Positions 34,218-40,212 of a DNA stretch of 40,212 nt are shown one piece after another. Made by a program: the position numbers and the translations under genes. This DNA is from an uncultured Clostridia bacterium (GTDB taxonomy: Bacteria; Bacillota; Clostridia; TANB77; CAG-508). Position 1 is the stretch's first letter. Each line of letters begins with the position of its first letter. The notes below the pieces were generated by a model, which did not search any database, was not told the DNA's origin, and saw only the letters and a list, made by a program, of their open reading frames with translations. The stretch covers positions 1 to 40,212 of the forward strand of contig CAKPLD010000005.1 of assembly GCA_934167225.1 (NCBI GenBank), read 5' to 3'.

Positions 34218-35030
34218 TTATTTTTTATAATTAATAATTATTGTATCTGAATCAGTACCGTTATTCCAATCAGCATTCCATCCTGAAGGTTGCCTTCCTT
34301 CTTCGAATGGTACATTTACTGTTATTGAGCCAGCTTCACAAAACAAGTCTCTATCTACCTTTTCTACATTATTAGGTATTGTTATATTATCCAATGATTT
34401 AGTATAATAAAACGCATAATTATAAATTTGCTTTAATGATTCTGGCAATTTTATTTCTGTTAAAGCATTTGCGGCAGAAAATGCGTATGCACCAATCACC
34501 TCAATTCCTTCTGATACTGTAATTTTAGTAACAGATTTATTCTCGTGATACCAATCCTCACTGCCCCCTCTATGCACTGTATCACCATTTCCTGGTAATA
34601 TTGGATATCCAAAAGTATACGCCGTATCATCCGTACCAGTCGTACTTCCCACTCTTTTAACAGCTACCCCATTTATGAAATTAGGAATTACAACTTCTGT
34701 ATCACTACCTTTATACTTCGTTATTGTTATTGTTCCATCTGATTCTGTTGTAAAAACCCAATCTTCAACATTTGTTGGCTCTACAACTTCATAGCTTTTA
34801 CCATTTACATATGAATTAATAAAATCAGATGTATTGTTTATTGCTGTTTGCTCATATTCTTGAGCCTGTTGGGTTCTTTCTTTTGCTTGGTTTGCCCTAT
34901 TTAAAATTCCATTTTGCCCTGTTAACATCATAATGCTGATTCCTGCTAATATTAGTAACACAATGATTGTTACTACAAGGGCTATTAGCGTAATACCTTT
35001 GTTTCTTTTGAATTTTGTGTTAAAATCCAT
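34218..35030 (-). CDS. Pilin-like protein fused to a BspA-type leucine-rich repeat domain
   Basis: From the ATG at 35030 (270 residues), which has GGAGG 11 nt upstream; the frame to 35099 adds 23 residues without a ribosome site. The leader MDFNTKFKRNKG is followed by ITLIALVVTIIVLLILAG and GQNGILNRA, nearly identical to the major pilin at 8868, again with Ala at +5. After an alpha-helical spine, residues about 85-255 hold LRR_5-type repeats: VVIPNFINGVAVKRVG, ITVSEGIEVIGAYAFS, IKLPESLKQIYNYAFY and ITIPNNVEKVDRDLF. It probably displays a repeat adhesin on the pilus or membrane. It is first in an operon with the frameshifted glycosyltransferase-like gene. Confidence 0.82.
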   Translation of the reverse strand: MDFNTKFKRNKGITLIALVVTIIVLLILAGISIMMLTGQNGILNRANQAKERTQQAQEYEQTAINNTSDFINSYVNGKSYEVVEPTNVEDWVFTTESDGTITITKYKGSDTEVVIPNFINGVAVKRVGSTTGTDDTAYTFGYPILPGNGDTVHRGGSEDWYHENKSVTKITVSEGIEVIGAYAFSAANALTEIKLPESLKQIYNYAFYYTKSLDNITIPNNVEKVDRDLFCEAGSITVNVPFEEGRQPSGWNADWNNGTDSDTIIINYKK

Positions 35031-35085
35031 TTTTCCTTCCTCCTTTTTTTCGCGGTATATCGTGCTCAGAAAAAAACGCCGAAAA

Positions 35086-35139
35086 AAAATGCAACACAAA
35101 TAGACCTATATTTTTATAGGTTTATTTGTGTTGCATTTT
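35086..35139. terminator. Strong bidirectional terminator upstream of the pilin-LRR gene
   Basis: A 25-bp stem with a single G-T pair (35086-35110 with 35115-35139) and a T4 loop, with eight T on the minus-strand side and T-rich DNA on the plus side. It ends only 56 bp before the pilin-LRR start, leaving little room for a promoter. Confidence 0.75.
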
Positions 35140-35168
35140 ATTTTTATTTTTCCTTTTACTAAATTACT

Positions 35169-35195
35169 TGTGTGTGTGTGTGTGTGTGTGTGTGT
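35169..35195. repeat. (TG)13 microsatellite
   Basis: Thirteen uninterrupted TG units plus a T in the intergenic region upstream of the pilin-LRR gene. Such tracts can slip in length. Apart from this tract, the terminator and the MITE, the 568-bp gap 35031-35598 shows only T-rich DNA. Confidence 0.9.
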
Positions 35196-35338
35196 ACTCC
35201 CGCAAGGGTTTCAGCTTTTTTTGTCATTTGCATTTCTATACCTCTTTTTCTTTTATTTTTTATGGTTTTATTTTATCCTACTTTTTTGTTTTTGACAAGT
35301 GTTTTTTTGCACTTTTTTTGCACTATTTTTTGCATTTT

Positions 35339-35590
35339 GTTACAATTCACAGCTTTAAAATTGTAGAGTAGGTTCGAATTAGAATAATTATTAATTTTTT
35401 GGGGATTAATGTGCGATTGAAGGACTTTTAGAGCTTATTAGCAGAATTTTTGGAAAGAGTTCATGCTCCGCCATGGAAGGGTGCCAAAAATAATGCTTAT
35501 AAGCTCTTAAAGTCCGTATTGAGCCGTTAATCCCCAAAAAATTAATAATTATTCTAATTCGAACCGGTTTTAATAGCTGTAAATAGTAAC
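35339..35590. mobile_element. MITE-like element, copy B, complete with target duplication
   Basis: A 252-bp element bounded by GTTACAATTCACAGCT and its imperfect complement AGCTGTAAATAGTAAC, flanked by the 8-bp direct repeat TGCATTTT at 35331-35338 and 35591-35598. Inside, GGTTCGAATTAGAATAATTA (35371) and its complement (ending 35565) continue the inverted repeat, as do inner arms around GGACTTTTAGAGCTTAT/ATAAGCTCTTAAAGTCC. No ORF. It would need a transposase from elsewhere. Its right target repeat touches the stop of the glycosyltransferase gene. Confidence 0.88.
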
Positions 35591-35598
35591 TGCATTTT

Positions 35599-36279
35599 CT
35601 AGTTTTCCTTTAAATGTTTTAGCACATTAATTGCAATAGCTATTGAATCCTTTACCGGGTGAAATCTGCTCTTTATATTATTCTCTAAATAAATTGTATC
35701 TATTGGTATTTCCTCAATATTTATATTATTTTTTAAACAATATAAAATCATATTAGTTTCATATTCAAAACCTTTGCCATCTATATTTATAAAATCTTTT
35801 AAATATTTATATGGTATAAATCTGAGTCCTGTCTGTGTATCATTTATTTTTATACCTGTAAAAAGCTTAATTATCTTTGATGTACATTTATTTCCGATTT
35901 TACTTTTTAATGGAATTTTACCATCATTAAAATTTCTGCTTCCTAAAATAACATTATTATTAGTATTTAAATAAATATTATTTACATCTTCTATTTCGTG
36001 TTGTGCATCATCATCAAGTGTTATTACTCCTTTTATATCATCAAAATTATTAATACAATATTTGAATGCACTTTTCAAAGCTTCCCCTTTTCCCATATTT
36101 ATACTGTGTGTAAGTATTATTGCATTATTTTCTAAACTTTTAAATATGTCATCACTATAGCTTCCATCATTCACAATTACTATATTGCTGTATTCATTTT
36201 TTCTTAGTTCTTTTTCAACATTTATTAGATTATAATCAGGATTATATGATGGAATAATTATTACTACATCTTTTTTCAT
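35599..36279 (-). CDS. GT2 family glycosyltransferase (polyprenyl-phosphate sugar synthase-like)
   Basis: A 226-residue soluble GT-A enzyme. It begins VVIIIPSYNPDYNL, has NDGSYSDD, the metal-binding DDD in ITLDDDAQHEI, GSRNFNDGKIPLKSKIGN and NDTQTGLRFIPYKYL, the pattern of DPM1/DpgS-like polyprenyl-phosphate glycosyl transferases. It would attach a sugar to a lipid carrier at the inner membrane face, giving the donor for GT-C enzymes such as the frameshifted gene at 32409. It lacks C-terminal membrane helices. A MITE follows immediately after its stop. Confidence 0.85.
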   Translation of the reverse strand: MKKDVVIIIPSYNPDYNLINVEKELRKNEYSNIVIVNDGSYSDDIFKSLENNAIILTHSINMGKGEALKSAFKYCINNFDDIKGVITLDDDAQHEIEDVNNIYLNTNNNVILGSRNFNDGKIPLKSKIGNKCTSKIIKLFTGIKINDTQTGLRFIPYKYLKDFINIDGKGFEYETNMILYCLKNNINIEEIPIDTIYLENNIKSRFHPVKDSIAIAINVLKHLKEN

Positions 36280-36391
36280 TTTTATTTTAATATCCCTTTC
36301 TTTAAAAATTTTTACAGTAATACTTTTTCTTTATTCTAAATGTATAATATCACTAAAATTAATCATACTAAAATAAAAACGGAGGTATGCC

Positions 36392-36673
36392 ATGCATGCA
36401 ATAGCTAAATTTCAAAGTCACAAACCTGGCGAGATAAACGAATTTTTAAGTGAATATTATAATACAAATCTTGAAATTGAAAAACACTTAAAATGGGAAA
36501 AAAAGTACGAAAATCCAATAGAGTTAACAGATTTGATAGCTGCTTTTATTGATAATGCCGAAAATTTCGACATAAAAATGTGGATTAGTTTGGATAAAGA
36601 TATTTTTATAAAAATATCAGAGTACAATGCCAATGATATAATAAAATATCTATTCGAACGTTATCCCTACTAA
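36392..36673 (+). CDS. Small conserved-looking protein of unknown function
   Basis: A 93-residue plus-strand ORF with a good GGAGGT ribosome site 7-8 nt before the ATG. It is acidic to neutral with no membrane helix or Cys. The sequence has KPGEINEFLSEYYNTN, WEKKYENPIELTDLIAAFID and KMWISLDKDIFIKISEYN, suggesting a mixed alpha/beta fold ending DIIKYLFERYPY. I recognise no family. It converges with the zinc-ribbon gene only 12 bp away, and no terminator hairpin is visible between them. Confidence 0.7.
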   Translation: MHAIAKFQSHKPGEINEFLSEYYNTNLEIEKHLKWEKKYENPIELTDLIAAFIDNAENFDIKMWISLDKDIFIKISEYNANDIIKYLFERYPY

Positions 36674-36685
36674 TCCAATTAAATG

Positions 36686-37216
36686 TTATTCTGTTTTATT
36701 GTCGAACCCCTCTTCACTTGATGTTCCATCCCATACTGAATTTTTGTTTTCTTGTGTATTATTTTCTGTATCTGACGAGCTATTTTCATTCACTTCTTCG
36801 CTATTATTTTCTTCTACAACTTCTACTTCCATAGCAGGAGCTTCCTCTACTACTGGTTGCTCTTCTCCGCATTTTGGGCAAAATTTTGCATCTTTATCCA
36901 TTGGTTCTTTGCATTTAACACAATTTTTCAAATTTGATAATTCTAAAATCTCTTTATGATATTTTTCAATCTCTGCAGATAAAATATCAATTTTAGCACA
37001 TTCTTCCTCTAAATCTTTTTTTATGCATAAATCTTCACTTGCAGTATGTTTTTGATACACTTTTTTTCCGATTTCTTCGTATAAATCTTTTATTTTGGAT
37101 TTATTTTCATTTATTTTTAATTTTAGTTTTGCTTCTTTTGCTAATTTGCTTGTTTTTTCTGCTGCTCCTTTGTATGTTTCTGATGCTTTTTTAGTTAATT
37201 TGTCAAAAAATTCCAT
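36686..37216 (-). CDS. Coiled-coil zinc-ribbon protein
   Basis: From the ATG at 37216 (176 residues), 8 nt after AAAGGA; the ATG at 37225 overlaps that site. Residues 1-95 are Lys/Glu-rich helices (KLTKKASETYKGAAEKTSKL onward) likely to form a coiled coil. Cys at CVKC and CPKC about 14 residues apart form a zinc ribbon (about 99-117). The last 55 residues are an acidic Asn/Ser/Glu tail. Such proteins are frequent in Clostridia; the function is unknown. Confidence 0.75.
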   Translation of the reverse strand: MEFFDKLTKKASETYKGAAEKTSKLAKEAKLKLKINENKSKIKDLYEEIGKKVYQKHTASEDLCIKKDLEEECAKIDILSAEIEKYHKEILELSNLKNCVKCKEPMDKDAKFCPKCGEEQPVVEEAPAMEVEVVEENNSEEVNENSSSDTENNTQENKNSVWDGTSSEEGFDNKTE

Positions 37217-37347
37217 ATATATCATCCTTTCTTTTCCCTTTTGTCCCTTTGAGCCTGGTCCTTTTTAGGATATTTATTAAATAAACCGGTTTCAAAAGTA
37301 CAATTTACTTTTTTATATTATGCTTTAATATAATTTTTTTATACTTA

Positions 37348-38340
37348 TTAGTCCTCTTCTTTTTTCTTTCTTGTCATTAATATTTCGACTGCTTTTTTTG
37401 GTTCTAAATTGTTATATAATATATTATAAACAGTATTTAAAATAGGAAGTTCTATGTTTAATTCATCACTCAATCTTTTTGCTACTTCTATATTATCAAT
37501 TGACTCTATAACCATTCCAACTTCTTTTTTAGTTTCTTCTAATGTTTTTCCTTGACCAATTAAAAATCCAGCTTTTCTGTTTCGTGAGTGCTCACTTAAA
37601 CATGTTACTATTAAATCTCCTAAACCACTTAAACCGTAAAATGTTTCTTTTTCTCCACCTAATGCTACACCTAGTTTTCTAATCTCTACCAATCCTCTTG
37701 TAATTAAAGCTGCAAATGTATTATCTCCAAAACCAATTCCTGCTGCAACACCTGCACAAAAAGCTATGATATTTTTTAAAGCTCCACCTAATTCTACTCC
37801 TTTTATATCACTCGATGTATATATTCTCATTTTTTCGTTCATAAACACTTCTTGTACAAGATCCTTTATTTCTTCATCTTTTGAACCTATTACTAAAACT
37901 GTTGGGACAGCAATCGATACTTCCTCTGCATGGCTTGGGCCAGATAAAGCTCCAACTCTTGCCCCTGGAATTTCTTCTTGTATTACTTCATCTAAAGTTT
38001 TTGCTGTATCTTTTTCTATTCCTTTCGAACAAATTACTATTGGTTGATTTTTCACATCTACATATTTTTTATATTGTTTAACAGTATCTCTTGTAAATTT
38101 TGATGGTGTAACTTGCAATATAAGTTCTGCCCCTTTTATTGCCTCTTCATATGATGTTGTGCACTCTACTCCTTCTGGGATTGTTGTATTTGGTAAAAAT
38201 TTACATTTTCTATCATTATTAATTAAGTCTGCTTCATCTTGTGCAAAAGACCAAATCTTTACTTTATTTCCATTTTTTGCCAAGTGAATTGACAAAGCAA
38301 CTCCCCAGCTTCCACTTCCTATTATTGCTATTTTTTTCAT
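37348..38340 (-). CDS. gpsA: Glycerol-3-phosphate dehydrogenase [NAD(P)+]
   Basis: A 330-residue enzyme that reduces dihydroxyacetone phosphate to sn-glycerol-3-phosphate, the backbone of phospholipids. The Rossmann motif IIGSGSWGVALSIHLAKNG begins at residue 4; the family blocks ICSKGIEKDT, ALSGPSHAEEV, GVELGGALKNIIAFCAG (with catalytic Lys) and GLSGLGDLIVTC are all present. The length is typical. It follows plsY by 140 bp of AT-rich DNA; the two act in consecutive steps. Confidence 0.97.
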   Translation of the reverse strand: MKKIAIIGSGSWGVALSIHLAKNGNKVKIWSFAQDEADLINNDRKCKFLPNTTIPEGVECTTSYEEAIKGAELILQVTPSKFTRDTVKQYKKYVDVKNQPIVICSKGIEKDTAKTLDEVIQEEIPGARVGALSGPSHAEEVSIAVPTVLVIGSKDEEIKDLVQEVFMNEKMRIYTSSDIKGVELGGALKNIIAFCAGVAAGIGFGDNTFAALITRGLVEIRKLGVALGGEKETFYGLSGLGDLIVTCLSEHSRNRKAGFLIGQGKTLEETKKEVGMVIESIDNIEVAKRLSDELNIELPILNTVYNILYNNLEPKKAVEILMTRKKKEED

Positions 38341-38480
38341 TTATAATCTCATTCCTTCCTTTGAAACTCAATAAAATTCCAAATTTGATACATTTTTGAT
38401 GCATTATTAATATTAAGCTTTCATTATTATAAAGGGTGTTTTATTTCCTTTGTACTGTTTTATTACTATTATGTTTTTTA

Positions 38481-39122
38481 CTAATTATTCGTATTTTTGA
38501 AGCTTAACTTGTTTTCTGTTCCATTTGCTATTCTTTTTATGTTAGCTCTATGATTAAAAACAACTATTCCTGCAAGAATAACGCTAAATATAAAATATTT
38601 CATTCCACTTGTTTTTACTATAAAATTTGTATTCATAAATAATGTTAAAACTGGAAATAAAATAGCTGCTCCAACAGATCCCATTGATACCATTCTACTA
38701 AATGCCATAATAACCAAAGCAAAAACTAAGCATATTAATCCAATTTTCCAATTTATCATCATTATTACACCAAGTGATGTTGCTACTCCTTTTCCTCCTT
38801 TAAATTCGTAGAAAATTGGAAATGTATGACCAACTACAACTAATATTCCAGCTATTTGAACAAGTACGGCTCTGTCTACATTTTTCACAATATTTCCTAC
38901 AATTAATGCTATTAAAATTGCCACAACTCCTTTTAATATATCACACAAAAGTGTAATTATTGCTGCTTTTTTTCCAACTGAGCGTAGCATGTTCGTTGAA
39001 CCTGCATTCCCACTTCCTTTTTCTCTAACATCAAATCCTGCCATTTTTTTGCTTATTATTACAGAAAAATTTATGCTTCCTAATGCATAAGCTATTATTG
39101 CTATTATTATATATGTTGCCAT
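38481..39122 (-). CDS. plsY: Acyl-phosphate:glycerol-3-phosphate acyltransferase
   Basis: A 213-residue membrane enzyme with about five helices that acylates glycerol-3-phosphate using acyl-phosphate, the step after GpsA. Conserved motifs are GSGNAGSTNMLRSVGKKAA (36-54), VGHTFPIFYEFKGGKGVATS (motif 2) and a C-terminal VFNHRANIKRI. GGAGG precedes the ATG. A REP-like palindrome lies 69 bp upstream, between it and the divergent ClpE-like gene. Confidence 0.97.
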   Translation of the reverse strand: MATYIIIAIIAYALGSINFSVIISKKMAGFDVREKGSGNAGSTNMLRSVGKKAAIITLLCDILKGVVAILIALIVGNIVKNVDRAVLVQIAGILVVVGHTFPIFYEFKGGKGVATSLGVIMMINWKIGLICLVFALVIMAFSRMVSMGSVGAAILFPVLTLFMNTNFIVKTSGMKYFIFSVILAGIVVFNHRANIKRIANGTENKLSFKNTNN

Positions 39123-39190
39123 TTTTTCTTCCTCCTTCTTTTTTTGTAATTATATTATATCTTTTTTGAAATAGCAATATTTATATAAAA

Positions 39191-39277
39191 TTTTTTGTAG
39201 CCTCCTCATTTGGGGACGGTTCTCTATTGGGGAATCCCCAATAGAGAACCGTCCCCAAATGAGGAGGCTACAAAAAA
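39191..39277. repeat. REP-like palindrome, copy 3
   Basis: Perfect 43-bp arms (39191-39233 and 39235-39277) around a central A. The core equals copies 1 and 2 except for a C-to-T in the left arm matched by G-to-A in the right, keeping the pair. The extra outer 12 bp (TTTTTTGTAGCC and complement) also pair. It separates the divergent plsY and ClpE-like genes. Confidence 0.85.
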
Positions 39278-39281
39278 ATTC

Positions 39282-39310
39282 TTGACATTTTTTTTCTTTT
39301 ACGGTATCAT
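39282..39310 (+). promoter_or_regulatory. Promoter of the ClpE-like gene
   Basis: TTGACA (39282-39287), 17 bp, TATCAT (39305-39310), starting 4 bp after the palindrome's right arm. A second TATAAT at 39310-39315 would have a 22-bp spacer. Confidence 0.6.
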
Positions 39311-39314
39311 ATAA

Positions 39315-39350
39315 TTTGTGAAAAACTACCAAACAAGCACTTTTCACAAA
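39315..39350 (+). promoter_or_regulatory. Dyad in the ClpE-like leader (possible operator)
   Basis: TTTGTGAAAA (39315-39324) and TTTTCACAAA (39341-39350) are perfect complements separated by 16 bp, just after the -10 box. It could be a repressor site or an mRNA hairpin. It does not match the CtsR heptad repeat or CIRCE. Confidence 0.5.
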
Positions 39351-39385
39351 CATAAAATCTAACAAAGAAATGAGGAATTTTTTAA

Positions 39386-40212
39386 ATGATATGTTCAATG
39401 TGTAAAAAAAATGAGGCCTCTATTTTCTCGAGTAAAATCACTCCAGATGGAAAAAGAGAAATGGAAGGTTTATGTATAAACTGTGCAAAAAAATTAGGAA
39501 TAAATACTGATGAAATCCTAAATGCACAAAGCAAAACAATTAAAAATAATCAATCTGAACAAATGAACAAACAATTAGAAGGTTTTATCAAAAATCTTTC
39601 AGAAAATTTAGGTTCAATTGAAGGCATCGAACTTGACGCCATCCCTCTAAATGAAGATGATGACGATCAAGTAAATGAAAATGAGGCACCAAGAGTTTTT
39701 GCTGGTGCAATTCCGCTAGGTTCAATATTTGGAAATCTTTTTGGCGGACCAGAGTCTCAAGGTCAACAATCTTTTAGTGGTAATGGAAATACCAAGAAAA
39801 AAGTTAAGCCTGAAAAAAAGAAAAATAAGAAAAAGAAATTTTTGGATACTTATGGTACCAACCTTACTTTTAAGGCTCAAAATAATGAACTTGATATGGT
39901 AATTGGACGTAGCAAAGAGCTTCAAAGAGTTGTTCAAATTTTAAATAGACGTTCTAAAAATAACCCTTGCCTAATTGGTGAACCAGGTGTTGGTAAGACT
40001 GCAATTGCAAATGCTTTGGCCTTAAAAATTGCAGCCAAAAACGTACCTGCTAAATTATTAAATAAAGAAGTTTACCTTTTAGATATGACTTCTGTTGTTG
40101 CAGGAACTCAATTTAGGGGTCAATTCGAGGCGAGAATGAAAGGAATTATTGGAGATTGTATTCAATATGGAAATATTATTCTTGTAATAGATGAAATCCA
40201 TTCAATCATAGG
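39386..40212 (+). CDS. ClpE-like AAA+ ATPase with N-terminal zinc finger, 3' end outside window
   Basis: 275 codons are visible from the ATG at 39386, with GAGGAA about 8 nt upstream. A CxxC-X23-CxxC zinc finger (Cys3/6/30/33) is followed by a helical and low-complexity linker (with LGSIFGNLFGGPE and a Lys run near 137-151), then the first AAA+ domain: VIGRSKELQRVVQILNRRSK, Walker A GEPGVGKT (198-205), Walker B ILVIDE (265-270). There is no Clp_N double repeat. This plan fits ClpE (zinc finger instead of Clp_N) better than ClpC. It would unfold proteins for ClpP. Confidence 0.85.
   Translation, partial: MICSMCKKNEASIFSSKITPDGKREMEGLCINCAKKLGINTDEILNAQSKTIKNNQSEQMNKQLEGFIKNLSENLGSIEGIELDAIPLNEDDDDQVNENEAPRVFAGAIPLGSIFGNLFGGPESQGQQSFSGNGNTKKKVKPEKKKNKKKKFLDTYGTNLTFKAQNNELDMVIGRSKELQRVVQILNRRSKNNPCLIGEPGVGKTAIANALALKIAAKNVPAKLLNKEVYLLDMTSVVAGTQFRGQFEARMKGIIGDCIQYGNIILVIDEIHSII

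Noticed and set aside
35126..35371. Plus-strand frames reading the TG repeat as Val-Cys runs
   Set aside because: The composition comes from the microsatellite and T-rich DNA; no ribosome site or family resemblance.
39150..39398. 82-codon minus-strand frame across REP copy 3
   Set aside because: It is made mostly of the palindrome and the promoter of the divergent ClpE-like gene.
1..40212. CRISPR array or anti-phage island
   Set aside because: No regularly spaced direct repeats, cas genes or recognisable defence genes are present; the repeats are palindromic elements.

Overview
The window is AT-rich chromosomal DNA from an endospore-forming, monoderm, low-GC Gram-positive bacterium, most likely an anaerobic (gut-type) member of class Clostridia. 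The reasons are a spoVAC-spoVAD-spoVAE cluster, a ylxW/ylxX/sbp-like ftsA-ftsZ division cluster, an Asp23/AmaP cell-envelope cluster, T-box control of aspS-gatCAB, and Gram-positive-type type IV pilus genes with no outer-membrane secretin. Species cannot be read from the sequence. I see no rRNA, tRNA, CRISPR array or prophage.

Layout. (1) 1-12368, all minus: a continuous type IV pilus operon in transcription order pilMN (fused), pilO, a PilP-like gene, major pilin, pilD, two minor prepilins, pilB, pilT, pilC. It runs with 24- and 19-nt gaps into a ROK glucokinase and a secreted GH5 glycoside hydrolase that leaves the window. (2) 12572-14511, plus: spoVAC, spoVAD, spoVAE. (3) 14633-20248, minus: ftsQ/divIB, two DUF881 genes, sbp, ftsA, ftsZ. 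(4) 20646-20825, plus: a 59-residue ribbon-helix-helix protein. (5) 20858-26297, minus: T-box leader, aspS, gatC, gatA, gatB, the indirect Asn-tRNA/Gln-tRNA route. (6) 26420-31977, minus: asp23, amaP, DUF2273, nusB, then xseA, a hypothetical, xseB, a divergent-PAP2 protein and a BaiN-type flavoprotein. (7) 32222-36279, minus: an accessory surface region with a GT2 glycosyltransferase, a pilin fused to a BspA-like leucine-rich repeat domain, a frameshifted multi-membrane (GT-C-like) gene and a decayed relic of the repeat domain. (8) 36392-39122: a small unknown, a zinc-ribbon protein, gpsA and plsY. (9) 39386-end, plus: a ClpE-like AAA+ ATPase.

Two families of mobile noncoding DNA are present. 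One is a 63-87 bp near-perfect palindrome with a GGGGACGGTTCT core, in three copies. The other is a 252-bp MITE-like element with inverted ends, in one copy with an intact 8-bp target duplication, one diverged copy and one 53-bp remnant.

The main ideas worth testing are these. The pilus, glucokinase and GH5 enzyme may form one adhesion-and-degradation operon. The pilMN and ftsAZ promoters share a WalR-type direct-repeat array just upstream of the -35 box, linking pilus and division expression. The aspS leader has overlapping GAA and AAC codons in its likely specifier loop. A leucine-rich adhesin appears to be displayed through a pilin N-terminus. The prepilin peptidase lacks the usual second catalytic Asp motif while the pilins lack Glu at +5.
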